A stretch of DNA of 64,000 nucleotides from Pirellulaceae bacterium (GCA_018402565.1 JAGYIQ010000010.1:104092-168091); one strand, 5' to 3'. Counted from the first letter of the stretch, positions 1-9,545 are shown. A program made the numbers and translations. The notes: a model not told the origin generated them from the letters alone.

Positions 1-2026
1 CGTCTCGCACAAATTCGATCTCCGGCTCGGTAGCCGCGACAACCAAGGGCACTTCCAACCGTTGGTCACCCACTGCGATCCGCAACGCCGGTGCCGCCGT
101 TGAAACGTTCACCGATGTAGCCCCGTCCTGCTCCAAACCCGACGCGACATGCACCAATCCGGCCGAGTCAACCGACACACCATCGGCTGCAAAGGTTGAG
201 CTTCGCGTGACATCGACCCAGGTCCCGTCCGGCAATTGGCCCATAACAACTACCTGCGCGTAATCGGCCGCAGAGGTGAGTTCGATCCGAGGAGGATGGA
301 CTCGCAGCGCGCGGATTGTTGCGGTCTCGATGTCTGTCGTGGCAGGCGACTCATTTGCGCCTGCTGCCGTTGCCGCTGGCGTGGTGGACGGTTGCACGCC
401 TGACCACTGCCAGTGCGACTCGGTGGAGAGTGCATCGCTGGGCGGCAACAGCCCGATCGGCGAACCTTCCCAGAGAACTTGGCCGGAGGCGACTTCGACT
501 TGCCGCAGACGGCCATCGGCATCCCCCAACCACAGATGCTGCGAGTCGGCGGAATAGGCCAAGGCATAGAGGCCCACTGGCAGGCTGAGTTCCGTCACCA
601 ACTTCACATCACGCGTGACATAAGCCTCCAACATCTGCTCCTCTTCAGCCGTCCGCGTGCCGACAACTTTGGTTAAGAGAGGAGCAATCTCGGGCGGCAA
701 CGCCGTATCAAAGTCGTAGGCGTAGACCCGCAGTTGCCCGCGACCATCCAGACTGGTCACAACCCCGAAATGCTGGCCGTTGGGCGAAATCGCGACCGCT
801 TGGATGCCGCCTTCCAGTGGCGGGAAGCGGCGGATCAAGTTGGCATCGTCGCCAATCACCCGCGTCGTGAGGCGATGGATCCGGTACAGCTTGGGCACGC
901 CGTCCGCGCCACCGATCAAGATCTCGTCCCGCTGGGGATGCCGAGCGACCGCGGCGATCCCGCCCTTGAGCACGCCCGGTGTGATCGAGGTGATGTTATC
1001 TATGAATCGCTCAGTGGCCACCTCTGTCAACTTGCAGGCGCGATCGCGACCGACGCTGATCAAGTGCGAGCCGTCGACAGAAAAGACCGTGTCATGAACC
1101 CAGTCCTCTGCGGCGTTCTGGAACAGAATCTGTTCGCCCGAATTCGCCTCGAAGCCGCGGACACTCTTGTCCGTGCAGCCGATCGCCAAGCGACTGCCAT
1201 CCGGCGACCAACTCAAGCCCCGCACCACATCGCCCGTCACGCTCCGCGACCATAACAACTCGCCGCTCTGACAGTCCCAGACTTGCAGCTCGCCGAATTC
1301 GCCCGGCCGCCCACCGGCCACCGCCAAGCGAGTGCCATCCGGTGAGAAACGCAGCGATTCGATCCGCGGTGACAGACCAATCAAGCGATGGAGGACGCTG
1401 CGATCGGCCGCGTCCAGTAACCAGACCTCGTGGACACCCGCCACCGCCAGCCGACCGTGCTGAGTCGATAAGTCCAAGGCGGTGACCGGTGGCAGCCGCC
1501 TGTACTCCGGTGGCGACTCGGTGGTCGGCACCCGATAGGGCGAAACCCAATCATTCGCGGCCCCCTCGGCGATCCACTGCCGCAGCAACGTCTGCTCGGC
1601 GTCCGTCAGCGGCACGCCCGTGGGTGGCATGGCCGGGGCGCCATTCTTCGTCGACACCACCTCCAACAATGGGCTCTGATCCGGATGGCCAGCCACCACG
1701 GCCGGCTGTCCGCTGTCAGCCGCGGCAAAGAGGGCCTCGGGGCGGGTCAGATCCAGTCCACCCTGCTGCTGATTGGGTTGATGGCAGCCAAAGCACTTGG
1801 CCTGCAAGAACGGGCGAATCTGCGCCGCGTAACTGACCGTCTCCGGGGACGCCGCTTCATCGTCAGTCCCAGAAGGCGACGCAGCCAAGATCAGACCGCT
1901 GCCAACACTCCATGCGACCAGGCACAACAAGGGCCACGATCGACTGTGAACCACGGAACCGCCAGAGGCAGCAAACCAGCGAACGGTGCGCGGCAACAGA
2001 CGCCGCAAGGAGGGCAAATCACGCAT
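1..2026 (-). CDS. Planctomycete cytochrome C / WD40 repeat protein (C-terminus cut off by window edge)
   Basis: About 675 residues are visible and the reading frame is still open at base 1, so the C-terminus lies outside the window. The start chosen is ATG at 2026, with a GAGGA ribosome site about 10 nt upstream. A signal anchor lies near residues 31-50. A class-I haem motif CFGCH is at 78-82, and a PAMPP motif near 131-135 supplies the probable distal Met; together they fit the planctomycete cytochrome C domain (PSCyt1 type). WD40-like blades follow at about 180-480 (FSPDGTRLAVAG, WSPDGSRLAIG, ISPNGQHFGVV). A bacterial Ig-like stretch begins near 590. In this family further cytochrome and DUF1549/DUF1553 modules often follow the sequence reached at the edge; that continuation is inferred. 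The role is probably exported redox or polysaccharide-linked, substrate unknown. Confidence 0.85.
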   Translation of the reverse strand, partial: MRDLPSLRRLLPRTVRWFAASGGSVVHSRSWPLLCLVAWSVGSGLILAASPSGTDDEAASPETVSYAAQIRPFLQAKCFGCHQPNQQQGGLDLTRPEALFAAADSGQPAVVAGHPDQSPLLEVVSTKNGAPAMPPTGVPLTDAEQTLLRQWIAEGAANDWVSPYRVPTTESPPEYRRLPPVTALDLSTQHGRLAVAGVHEVWLLDAADRSVLHRLIGLSPRIESLRFSPDGTRLAVAGGRPGEFGELQVWDCQSGELLWSRSVTGDVVRGLSWSPDGSRLAIGCTDKSVRGFEANSGEQILFQNAAEDWVHDTVFSVDGSHLISVGRDRACKLTEVATERFIDNITSITPGVLKGGIAAVARHPQRDEILIGGADGVPKLYRIHRLTTRVIGDDANLIRRFPPLEGGIQAVAISPNGQHFGVVTSLDGRGQLRVYAYDFDTALPPEIAPLLTKVVGTRTAEEEQMLEAYVTRDVKLVTELSLPVGLYALAYSADSQHLWLGDADGRLRQVEVASGQVLWEGSPIGLLPPSDALSTESHWQWSGVQPSTTPAATAAGANESPATTDIETATIRALRVHPPRIELTSAADYAQVVVMGQLPDGTWVDVTRSSTFAADGVSVDSAGLVHVASGLEQDGATSVNVSTAAPALRIAVGDQRLEVPLVVAATEPEIEFVRD

Positions 2027-2079
2027 GGCAGGCGATTCCTCGTGAATCCTGAGGTGGGCGTAACACTCGAGCGGAGGGG

Positions 2080-2232
2080 CAAAGGCCCGGGGCACCGGCC
2101 TGGGCACCGGCCTGGGGCAAGGCTTGAGCACGGGCCTGGGGCACGGCTTGAGCACGGGCCTAGGGCACGGCTTGAGCACGGGCCTAGGGCAAGGCTGGGG
2201 CACGGGCCTGAGCACAGGCCTAGTTCAGCCGG
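2080..2232. repeat. GC-rich ~24-bp tandem repeat upstream of the cytochrome/WD40 gene
   Basis: About six imperfect units of the form GGGCACGGCTTGAGCACGGG run head to tail. They lie in the gap between lysA and the start of the cytochrome/WD40 gene. The repeat is open in some frames but has no credible start or domain, so it is not called as a gene. The rest of 2027-2403 shows nothing recognisable. Confidence 0.85.
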
Positions 2233-2403
2233 GGCTTAGACCTGCGGATCCGGCCAACGGCTCAAACCACGGGCTCCGGTCTCACGGCGCACGACGGCAT
2301 CCCTGCATCCATCCCCGCACCAATGGTGCTCATCATGCCCTAGTCAGCGAGGGATTGCAAGCGAATTTTCCGCAGAATTTTTCTCGAGCCGCCCGGCGGG
2401 TAC

Positions 2404-3702
2404 TCAGCGCAGCGCGGCGGCAGGTTCCGTGGCTTCCCACACGCTCCGTTCGCTGGCGATCATCTCCTCCAGTGGTTGTCGTCGGCGAATGATGCGCAGC
2501 TGGCCTTCGTCCAATAAGATTTCGGCAGCCAGCGGTTTGCTGTTGTAGTTGCTGGCCATCACCGAGCCGTACGCGCCGGTACAGCCGATTACCAACAGAT
2601 CGCCAACCTCTGCTCCGGGCAGCGAACGCCGCGAGACAACACCGCCGTCCTCCTGCGTGAAAATGTCGCCCGACTCGCACAACGGACCGCCCACGACCAC
2701 GTCTTGGTTGGGCCCCGCCGCTCGGCCAGGGGCTGGGCAGATGGCCATCGGGTGGTAGGCCCCGTAGAGGATCGGCCGCGCCAGATTATTGAAGCCGGCG
2801 TCGACCAAATAAAACAGGTTGTCGCCCATCCGCTTGACCGCGCGGATCTCCGTCAGCAAGTACCCGCTCTCGGCCACCAAGTACCGACCGGGTTCCAATT
2901 CCAAATGAACCGAGTGCCCGAAGGTCGCTTCCAAGCCCCCGCGGACCTCGTCCCACAATTGGTAGTAGGCCGCCAAGTCCATGCCACTCTGCCCGGCTCG
3001 GTAGACCGTCGGCAGGCCGCCACCCGCGCTGATGGTCTTGAGGGATGGGCCAACCATCCGAGCGCACTGGTCCATCGCCTGGCAAACCTGAGCCAAATGC
3101 TCGAGATCGGTCCCCGAGCCGATGTGCATGTGCAGCCCGACGACCGTCAAACCACACGCCGCCGCTCGTTCCAAGCACTCCGGCAGTTGCTCATGCCAGA
3201 TGCCATGCTTCGACTGCGGTCCGCCCGTGTTGGTCTTCTGGCTGTGGCCATGACCAAATCCCGGGTTGATTCGCAACGTGATCTCGGCCCCCGGTTGAAC
3301 CGCCGCCAACTGCTCGATCATGTCCGGCGAGCCCAAGTTGCAGTGCAAGCGATGCTCCGCCACCATCTCCAACGCCTCGCGATCGAAGATATCACTCGTG
3401 TAGACGATTTCGGGTGGATCACTGGTTGGCGAGTAGCCCACCGCCAAGGCCCGCAGGATCTCGCCGGCACTGACCGCATCCACCACCACGCCCTGCTGCT
3501 TGAGCAAGCCCAGGATCGACAGGTTGGAACAGGCCTTCTGCGCGAAACGCACCGTTTCGAAGGCTTTTAAGTCCTGGCAGCGTTGACGAATCAGGGCGGC
3601 GTCGTACAGGTAGATAGGCGAGCCATACCCGGCCACCAACTGATTGAGCGAGAAGCCCGCGACTTCGGTCAAAACCTTGCCATCGTACTGCGTTGCGATC
3701 AT
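2404..3702 (-). CDS. lysA: Diaminopimelate decarboxylase
   Basis: This is a PLP-dependent fold-type III decarboxylase that converts meso-diaminopimelate to L-lysine in the cytoplasm. The PLP lysine is K56 in VRFAQKAC. Downstream are HMHIGSGTD, the glycine-rich GGGLPT phosphate-binding loop, ELEPGRYL, the catalytic-site cysteine in GPLCESGD, and a C-terminal GAYGSVMASNYN. At 432 residues it is a normal length for LysA. The start was moved from the longest possible one (3768) to ATG at 3702, which has an AAGG ribosome site about 8 nt upstream and removes a non-conserved leader. The gene stands alone; no other lysine-pathway gene is adjacent. Specificity for DAP rather than another diamine is inferred from overall similarity. 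Confidence 0.93.
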   Translation of the reverse strand: MIATQYDGKVLTEVAGFSLNQLVAGYGSPIYLYDAALIRQRCQDLKAFETVRFAQKACSNLSILGLLKQQGVVVDAVSAGEILRALAVGYSPTSDPPEIVYTSDIFDREALEMVAEHRLHCNLGSPDMIEQLAAVQPGAEITLRINPGFGHGHSQKTNTGGPQSKHGIWHEQLPECLERAAACGLTVVGLHMHIGSGTDLEHLAQVCQAMDQCARMVGPSLKTISAGGGLPTVYRAGQSGMDLAAYYQLWDEVRGGLEATFGHSVHLELEPGRYLVAESGYLLTEIRAVKRMGDNLFYLVDAGFNNLARPILYGAYHPMAICPAPGRAAGPNQDVVVGGPLCESGDIFTQEDGGVVSRRSLPGAEVGDLLVIGCTGAYGSVMASNYNSKPLAAEILLDEGQLRIIRRRQPLEEMIASERSVWEATEPAAALR

Positions 3703-3915
3703 CCGATACCCTTCATTGCCGATCCCGAGCAACCCACAAGCCAAACGCCCCACTGGCCAAACAAGCATGGCTCCAGCGCGCGGTTGGCCGGGGAGTCAAT
3801 CATCCCCACCATGGAGCGGGGTTCACCCGCCGCTCCGCTCGAGCGTCGATTTTAACGAAGTTCGGAGTCCGCGCAGAGGCCACCCCGCGGAAGCTCTTTT
3901 GCCGCGGTCCAAGTC

Positions 3916-4266
3916 CTAAGCGACGTCGTTCAGCAGTTCGTCGAGGATCTGGTCGAACTGTTCCGAAGTGAAGCCCATCTGAGCGGACGCCACCGCGCAC
4001 ATGCGTTTTTCTTCCTCGGCCAAGTCCCCGTCGATGGCCATCATGTGCATCATGTTTTTCAGCAGTTCGACCTTCTCTTCCATCCGCTGCGGGATCGCCA
4101 GGGCCACGTGCCCCGACCGAATCTCGGTGATCACATCATCGAACTGTTGCTGCGTGATGTTCCACTGGTTGGCTCGCACGGCCAACATCTGGACTTCGGA
4201 TTCTGTAAACGTCCCGTCACTCGCGGCCATCGCCACCAAGTGTCGGAAAAGATCAATGCGTTCCAT
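3916..4266 (-). CDS. TerB-like (tellurite-resistance TerB family) small protein
   Basis: This is a 116-residue all-helical protein resembling TerB/DjlA-type acidic domains. Two similar halves each carry an AxSDGxxxxxE / AxDGDLxxEE signature (MAASDGTFTESE near residue 13, MMAIDGDLAEEE near residue 79), which in TerB proteins can bind divalent metal. The start is ATG at 4266, preceded by GGTGGAGA; the longer form beginning at 4347 has no comparable ribosome site. No signal peptide or membrane segment is visible. Members of the family are linked to stress or metal responses, but no ter operon is nearby, so the function here is unknown. Confidence 0.75.
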   Translation of the reverse strand: MERIDLFRHLVAMAASDGTFTESEVQMLAVRANQWNITQQQFDDVITEIRSGHVALAIPQRMEEKVELLKNMMHMMAIDGDLAEEEKRMCAVASAQMGFTSEQFDQILDELLNDVA

Positions 4267-4368
4267 CGGTTTGTCTCCACCAGGGGGGTAGGGCTCGAAG
4301 TTGGCCAAGGGCGACGAGGCCCCCATCATGATCGAACTCCGCGTCAATTTCTAGCCGCTACTACGAGG

Positions 4369-4393
4369 CAACCAGCAGAGGGCTGCTGGTCTA
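4369..4393. terminator. CCAGCAG/CTGCTGG hairpin at the 3' end of the oxidoreductase gene
   Basis: Arms ACCAGCAG and CTGCTGGT enclose a 4-nt loop, beginning about 20 nt past the stop of the downstream-reading oxidoreductase. The same hairpin recurs beside several other stop codons in the window (near 37.3, 52.2, 55.2 and 57.2 kb). There is no T-tract, so it would be a non-canonical terminator or a transcript-end stabiliser; that role is inferred. Confidence 0.45.
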
Positions 4394-4410
4394 CAGCACG
4401 CCCTTCGCTC

Positions 4411-5466
4411 CTAGCCCGCTCTGACCGCGACGCCCGTATCGGCGGAACGCATGGCGGCGAAGCACAACCCCAGCGAGATGAGATTGCCGGCCGCCGAGTG
4501 CTCGGGTTCTCGCTCCTCCAAAATGCTGTTGGCCAATTCGGTCATGGCCCCACCAAACCCGTCCGGGAACCACCCACCCTCCAACGGCACGGTGAACTGG
4601 CCCGAGTGATTGGCGATCACCATTGTTTGCTGCGAATAGTCCGGGCCGTAGCTGTGTACCGATCCCTCGCTGCCGCCCAAGTACGTTTGGTTCAACGGCA
4701 GGAACGGCGTGTCGCCATCCAGGCACAACGAGGCCTGGGCGTCGTCGAATTCGATCGTGACCTGAGCCAGTAGCGGGGGCAGCATGTTCTGCAGCCGAGT
4801 CTGCGCCAAGGTCGCATGCACCGATCGCCATGGCCGGCCCGGCATCAGGGCGACGATCAGGTCGAACCAATGGATCGCAAAGTCGTACAACATCAAGTGA
4901 TGGATCTGGGCAAATGGCGTGTCACGCGTCCAGGTGTGATCCCAGTTGAGTTGGAAGCGAATCGAGTTCAAGTGTCCCAAGAGACCCGCCGACACGGCTC
5001 GCCGAGCGTAGCTGAAATGGGGGGCCCAGCGAGCGTTTTGGTTGACGGCCAAATGGCAGCCGCTCCGCCGAGCCAATTCGACCAAGGCCGCGCCGACCGC
5101 CAGGTCTTGCACAAACGGCTTCTGGCTCAGGACATGTTTGCCCGCCTCGAGGGCCTCGGCCAAAATCGCGTCGCGCGACTCGGGGTGCGTCGCCACGTCC
5201 ACGATCGTGACCCGATCATCGGCCAGGACCTCGCGATAATCCGACGTCGCTCGCGCCTCCGGGAAGTACTGACTCTGCCGCAGTTGGGCCTTGGAAAGGT
5301 CGATGTCGCACAACCAGCGGACCGGGTAACCCAGGCGGCGGTAGGACTCCAAGTGGTGCTCGGTGATGCCCCCACAGGCGATCAAACCGATCGACCCCGG
5401 AAACGGGCCCACCAGTTTCGGTTGATAATCCAGTCGCAAGTCGGGGGGCAGCGATGTCACAGTCAT
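4411..5466 (-). CDS. Gfo/Idh/MocA family oxidoreductase
   Basis: This is a 351-residue NAD(P)-dependent sugar-type dehydrogenase. The N-terminal Rossmann segment has IGLIACGGITEHHL, a variant of the GxGxxG nucleotide loop, followed by CDIDLSKAQLR. The family EKP signature appears as LSQKPFVQD, and VNQNARWAPH leads into the C-terminal alpha/beta substrate domain, with the typical IHHLMLYDFAIHWFD helix. The substrate is not predictable from sequence; planctomycetes carry many paralogs of this family. ATG at 5466 is used, but an in-frame GTG at 5499 would add 11 residues and cannot be excluded. It is transcribed divergently from purM, sharing a gap of about 180 bp. Confidence 0.85.
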   Translation of the reverse strand: MTVTSLPPDLRLDYQPKLVGPFPGSIGLIACGGITEHHLESYRRLGYPVRWLCDIDLSKAQLRQSQYFPEARATSDYREVLADDRVTIVDVATHPESRDAILAEALEAGKHVLSQKPFVQDLAVGAALVELARRSGCHLAVNQNARWAPHFSYARRAVSAGLLGHLNSIRFQLNWDHTWTRDTPFAQIHHLMLYDFAIHWFDLIVALMPGRPWRSVHATLAQTRLQNMLPPLLAQVTIEFDDAQASLCLDGDTPFLPLNQTYLGGSEGSVHSYGPDYSQQTMVIANHSGQFTVPLEGGWFPDGFGGAMTELANSILEEREPEHSAAGNLISLGLCFAAMRSADTGVAVRAG

Positions 5467-5650
5467 GCAGGGCTCGAAATCGTAAGCAGGATCGTCCACC
5501 GCCGGGTTCGGGTTGCGGCTCGCTCATATTAGCACAGTCCGATGGATGACAAGCGGTCCCGCCGTTGTGAACTGGCCCCGAGCTGGCTAAGATTGGTCCC
5601 GGTCGAGTGCGACCTGGGGCGGCCAAATTTTTGCAATCGAAGCGAAATCA

Positions 5651-6721
5651 ATGAGTGATAAGGGTGCCCTGTCGTACAAGTCGGCGGGGGTGGATTTAGA
5701 CATTTACCGCGACTCGATGAGTCGTCTGCCCAAGCTGATGCAGCGGACGTTTTCGCCCCGCGTGCAGAAATGGCCCGGTGGCTTCGCCGGCCTGTTTCAG
5801 CTGGACTTTAGCCCCGGCCTGTTCGCTCGGAACTACGAAGAACCCGTGCTGGTGGCCGGCAGCGATGGCGTCGGGACCAAGTTGGCCGTCGCCAAACAAA
5901 TGCGACAACACCACACCGTCGGCATCGATCTGGTGGCCATGTGCGTCAACGACGTGATCTGCTGCGGCGCTGAACCGCTGTTTTTTCTCGATTATGTCGC
6001 CATGAGCCAAGACGATCCGCAACGCCTGGAGGAGATCGTCAAAGGCATCAGCGACGGCTGCGTGCAATCCGACTGCGCACTGCTGGGCGGCGAAACGGCC
6101 ATCATGCCGGGACTGTACCAAGACGACGACTACGATCTGGCCGGGTTCTGCGTCGGCGTGGTCGAGAAGAAGAATGTGATCCAAGGCCAGCAGATCCAGG
6201 AGGGCGATGTGCTGATCGGGATCGCCTCCAGCGGCTTTCATTCAAACGGCTACAGCCTGATCCGCAAGACGGTCTTCGAACACGCCGGCCTCCAAGTCAC
6301 CGACCCGACCGGATTCTCCGATGAAACCGTCGGCCAGTGCCTGATGCGGCCCACGCAACTCTACGCCCGGTTAGTTCGCACCATTCGGGCTCGGTACACA
6401 GTCAAAAAAGTCATCCACGGCATGGTCCACATCACCGGCGGGGGATTACCAGAAAACGTCGACCGAGTACTGCCGCCCGGCACCGCCGCCCAGATCGATT
6501 CCAAAGCCTGGACCCCCGGCCCCGAGTTCACGTGGCTCCAACAGCTGGGGAATATTCCCACCGAGGAAATGTTCCGCGTGTTCAATATGGGCATCGGGTT
6601 TGTGCTGATCGTCAGCCCACATTTTGCCCCCAGCATTCTGGCGGGGATCCACGCCCAAGGCCACGCCGCCTGGCAGATCGGCCAAATTGTCCCAGGAAAT
6701 CAGGAAGTTGTGATTCAATGA
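5651..6721 (+). CDS. purM: Phosphoribosylformylglycinamidine cyclo-ligase
   Basis: PurM (AIR synthetase) closes the imidazole ring of FGAM in de novo purine synthesis, using ATP. Diagnostic segments are the N-terminal YKSAGVDLD, VAGSDGVGTKLAVA, the GIDLVAMCVNDVICCGAEP helix, LLGGETAIMPG, DLAGFCVG, SSGFHSNGYSLIR and GGGLPENVDRVLP. At 356 residues it is close to the usual length of about 345. ATG at 5651 has a purine-rich upstream stretch. No other pur gene is in the window. The ORF is complete and shows no anomalies. Confidence 0.96.
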   Translation: MSDKGALSYKSAGVDLDIYRDSMSRLPKLMQRTFSPRVQKWPGGFAGLFQLDFSPGLFARNYEEPVLVAGSDGVGTKLAVAKQMRQHHTVGIDLVAMCVNDVICCGAEPLFFLDYVAMSQDDPQRLEEIVKGISDGCVQSDCALLGGETAIMPGLYQDDDYDLAGFCVGVVEKKNVIQGQQIQEGDVLIGIASSGFHSNGYSLIRKTVFEHAGLQVTDPTGFSDETVGQCLMRPTQLYARLVRTIRARYTVKKVIHGMVHITGGGLPENVDRVLPPGTAAQIDSKAWTPGPEFTWLQQLGNIPTEEMFRVFNMGIGFVLIVSPHFAPSILAGIHAQGHAAWQIGQIVPGNQEVVIQ

Positions 6722-7001
6722 CTTTTTGAGCGGTTTCCCAAGAAAATCGGCTCGAATGCGGCCTCGCTAGAACCAATTCGACGATTCGGACCGGCGGGGG
6801 ACTTTCGAGGCAAGTGGACGTGCCAGACCGCCCGACCTACAATAGACACGAGCAATCGTTACGGGGGGGCATCGGCACGTTTGCTCGGTCTTTTCGCAAA
6901 CCATGCTTCCATTACCTGTGGCAGCATGATACACTGAGACCTGAACGTTACATGCTTTTCGTCTGGCAGCAGGTGGACATTGGGGCCGGAGAAGAGGAAT
7001 T

Positions 7002-7697
7002 ATGGAAATTCGTCTCAAAGTTATCGGCGGTAAGAACGACGGCAAGGAACTGCCCGTCCAGGTCGCAGAGTTTGTCATCGGTCGCGGAGAGGGAGCTCAT
7101 CTTCGCCCAGCCAGCGATCTAGTTAGCCGCAAGCATTGCACGATCTTGTGCCAGGGTGGTAAAGCCACGTTAATCGATCACGACAGCCGCAACGGAACAT
7201 TCCTCAACGGCGAACAGATCAAGGGCCAAGTGGACCTCAAGCCAGGCGATCGTTTACGAGTCGGCCGCCTGGTGTTCGAAGTCCTGATCGACATCGCGCA
7301 ACCCAGTATCAAGCGGCCGAAGGTCGATGGTGTGGCAGATGCCGCCCAGCGAGCCACCGAGTCGGGTGGGGATGACTGGAACGATGATTCGATCTCCGGT
7401 TGGCTCACGTCCATGGAGGATTCCTCCCAAGCGATCGAGCAGACCAAGCAGTTCAGCTTGGATGACGCTCAACTGAAGCTCTCCTCCGAAACGATCAGCT
7501 CCGGCTTGGATTCGACCATGGTGGCCGACAAAGACGAGCTGCTGAAGCAGGCCAAAGAGGAAGAAGCCGCTGAGAAGGCGGCCGATCGAGCGAAGAAGAA
7601 GATCGTGGGTAAGCTGCCCGACAAGGCTCGCACAACCACCGACAACAGCAAGGACGCCGCCACCGATGTGCTGCAAAAGTTCTTCAATCGTCGCTAA
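7002..7697 (+). CDS. FHA domain protein
   Basis: The first ~95 residues form a forkhead-associated domain, which binds phosphothreonine peptides. The signature residues are present in order: IGRGEG, then SRKHC, then DSRNGTFLNG. The remaining ~135 residues are hydrophilic and acid-rich, ending in a Lys/Ala/Glu-rich helical tail (KEEEAAEKAADRAKKK). The start ATG has a GGAGAAGAGG ribosome site immediately upstream. It is cytoplasmic, with no membrane segment. It precedes an ECF sigma factor by about 95 nt, which would suit a phospho-signalling module, but co-transcription is only inferred. The partner kinase is not in the window. Confidence 0.88.
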   Translation: MEIRLKVIGGKNDGKELPVQVAEFVIGRGEGAHLRPASDLVSRKHCTILCQGGKATLIDHDSRNGTFLNGEQIKGQVDLKPGDRLRVGRLVFEVLIDIAQPSIKRPKVDGVADAAQRATESGGDDWNDDSISGWLTSMEDSSQAIEQTKQFSLDDAQLKLSSETISSGLDSTMVADKDELLKQAKEEEAAEKAADRAKKKIVGKLPDKARTTTDNSKDAATDVLQKFFNRR

Positions 7698-7791
7698 TTC
7701 GCCAAGATTTTCCCAATAATGGCGTGCAAGTTGCGAATGGTCCTCATGAGTGTAATGAGGTGGGCGGCAACTGAGTTCCAGGTTTCCCCTT

Positions 7792-8367
7792 ATGGCTGAT
7801 GATGCGGCATTCGACATCCATCGCGTCGTGGACGGCTGTTTGGCCGGACAAGAGTCCAGTGTCGCTCGGTTGGTTCGCCGCTACCATGACCTTGTCTTCA
7901 GTCTCTGCCTGAGAATGTTGGGGCAACGCCAGGACGCCGAAGACGCCACCCAAGAAACCTTCACGCGGGTCGTTAGGAGTCTCCGCCAATGGGATTCAAC
8001 TCGCCGCTTTGAACCCTGGCTGCTGACCGTCGCTGGAAATCGCTGCCGCACCAAAATCGCCAACCGCCGCCGGCTCCCTCTGACTGGCCTGGACGGACAA
8101 CCAGAAATCAGTCAGGCGGCTGATACACCCGGCCTGATTCTCGAAGAAATCCTCGTCGGTTTAGAGCTCCTAAGGCCCGAATATCGAGTGGCCTTCCGCA
8201 AGTTTCACCTCGAGCATCGCAGCTTCGAAGAAATCGCCGCCGAACTGCGGGTCCCCTACGCCACCGTCAAAACCTGGTGCCATCGAGCCCGCAAGGAACT
8301 GGCCGAAATCCTCCAACGTCGCGGTAATCTGGCCGGCGAGGCCCTGGAGTCCACCGCAAAACGCTAG
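7792..8367 (+). CDS. ECF-type RNA polymerase sigma factor
   Basis: This 191-residue protein has the two-domain layout of group 4 sigma factors. Region 2 spans about residues 20-85, with DLVFSLCLRMLG, QDAEDATQETFTRV and FEPWLLTVAGNRCR. Region 4 spans about 115-175, with the helix-turn-helix SFEEIAAELRVPYATVKTW followed by CHRARKEL. There is no region 1 or 3. The next gene encodes a probable zinc-type anti-sigma factor about 100 nt downstream, the usual arrangement for ECF regulation. Target promoters cannot be inferred. A small exported protein gene lies two genes downstream and could be a regulon member, but this is speculative. Confidence 0.9.
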   Translation: MADDAAFDIHRVVDGCLAGQESSVARLVRRYHDLVFSLCLRMLGQRQDAEDATQETFTRVVRSLRQWDSTRRFEPWLLTVAGNRCRTKIANRRRLPLTGLDGQPEISQAADTPGLILEEILVGLELLRPEYRVAFRKFHLEHRSFEEIAAELRVPYATVKTWCHRARKELAEILQRRGNLAGEALESTAKR

Positions 8368-8431
8368 TTCGCGTTAGTGGTTAGTGGGCCCGGTTGTTAA
8401 TTTTTCTGAATCACGCCTCACAACCTGCGGG

Positions 8432-8437
8432 TATAAT
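8432..8437 (+). promoter_or_regulatory. Possible -10 box (TATAAT) upstream of the anti-sigma gene
   Basis: A perfect TATAAT lies about 33 nt before the ATG at 8470, in an otherwise GC-rich gap. No convincing TTGACA-like -35 element is seen at the correct spacing, so this is only a candidate. Confidence 0.25.
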
Positions 8438-8469
8438 CGTTGAGGGCTCGGTGAAGACGGATACCATCC

Positions 8470-9345
8470 ATGGAATGCAGCGAATTTGAAGCAATCCTCC
8501 AGGATCGACTGGATCGGCGATTGCCATTGCCGCTCGGCGACGACGCACGCACCCACCTGCGGCAGTGTTTCGCCTGCGAACAAGACTACCAATTCTTCCA
8601 GCAACTGGCGCGACTGACCCAAAACCCGACCCCGAAGGCACGAATTGAGACAACGCCGCCCGAGACAACGGTCGACCCCAACCTGGATCAAGTCATCGGA
8701 CGTTGCGTCGCGGCCCTGGGCCCAGAACTCGAAACCGAGCACTTCACCGACGGGCCGGTAGACAAGGACGACTGGGAACGTTGGCCGGACGAACCGGTAA
8801 CGCTGCCAGGGCACCCCCCTACGACCGATGATGGGATTCCCCTGGCGCCTTGGGTCAGCCTGCCCGATCAAAACGGACTGGACAATCGAAGCTCCAACCT
8901 CGGGAACTCCAACCTCGGGAACTCCAACCCAAGGCGCTCGGCCGACCGCTTGGCGGCCCTGGCTGCGGTTGTCTCGGCCGCGTTATTACTGGTTGCCGTC
9001 GGTTGGCTGGCCTGGAGCTTGACCCCAACCCCCCCACAGCTGACTGGGCAGGCGACTGAATCGAGCGACGCAACGACCGAGGCGGCAGGCGCAGTGACCG
9101 GCCCCGAAGGCCTGGCGGCCACTCCCCTAGCCTCGGAAAACTTGCGCGATATCGCCAAGAACTGGGACGATTCCGTCGTGGCTTTCGACCGCAGCTGGCA
9201 GCAAATGGCCGCCGGCCGCGTTCGCGCCCATCAGATTCCCGGCATGCAACCCGCAGTCTACCCCATCACCGGCGCCGTCGAAGCCTTTCGCAAGAATTGG
9301 ATTCGACGCAACCCCGATGGGCTCGCCGCCGGCCTGCAATGGTAG
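8470..9345 (+). CDS. Probable anti-sigma factor (zinc-finger N-terminus, one membrane segment)
   Basis: This 291-residue protein has an N-terminal segment with MECSEFEAILQ and HLRQCFACEQ, resembling the HxxxCxxC zinc motif of anti-sigma factors. A proline- and acid-rich linker follows (about 60-155). One hydrophobic segment lies near 160-185 (VVSAALLLVAVGWLAW), and then an extracytoplasmic tail. The order sigma factor then membrane-bound zinc protein is classic for ECF/anti-sigma pairs. A tandem 12-nt repeat at about 8894-8928 encodes repeated NSNLG. The C-terminal sensory domain is not recognised. Function is inferred from topology, motif and position. Confidence 0.65.
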   Translation: MECSEFEAILQDRLDRRLPLPLGDDARTHLRQCFACEQDYQFFQQLARLTQNPTPKARIETTPPETTVDPNLDQVIGRCVAALGPELETEHFTDGPVDKDDWERWPDEPVTLPGHPPTTDDGIPLAPWVSLPDQNGLDNRSSNLGNSNLGNSNPRRSADRLAALAAVVSAALLLVAVGWLAWSLTPTPPQLTGQATESSDATTEAAGAVTGPEGLAATPLASENLRDIAKNWDDSVVAFDRSWQQMAAGRVRAHQIPGMQPAVYPITGAVEAFRKNWIRRNPDGLAAGLQW

Positions 9346-9369
9346 CCGCGTCCCTGGCTCAATCATTCA

Positions 9370-9452
9370 ATTGCCGAATCGGAAATCAGCCGACGAGCGT
9401 TAGCACCCGGTTTTCATCCGCCAAAATGCGTTAGCACCCGGTTTTCATCAGC
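9370..9452. repeat. Short dispersed repeat GCGTTAGCACCCGGTT (two copies)
   Basis: Two copies of GCGTTAGCACCCGGTTTTCA lie about 33 bp apart at roughly 9398 and 9430. A diverged copy (GTTAGCACCCGGTTGTTTT) lies near 10196, on the other side of the small exported-protein gene. All lie near AAATCAGCCG segments. No coding sequence is seen here. Confidence 0.7.
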
Positions 9453-9545
9453 CGAAGGTTTTCTTGTTCTTGGACAAGTCCCAAGCATGAGTTCGATTAC
9501 GAGTACCGCCCGACGCTTAGTACGAGTAAGATGGTGACAGGCAGC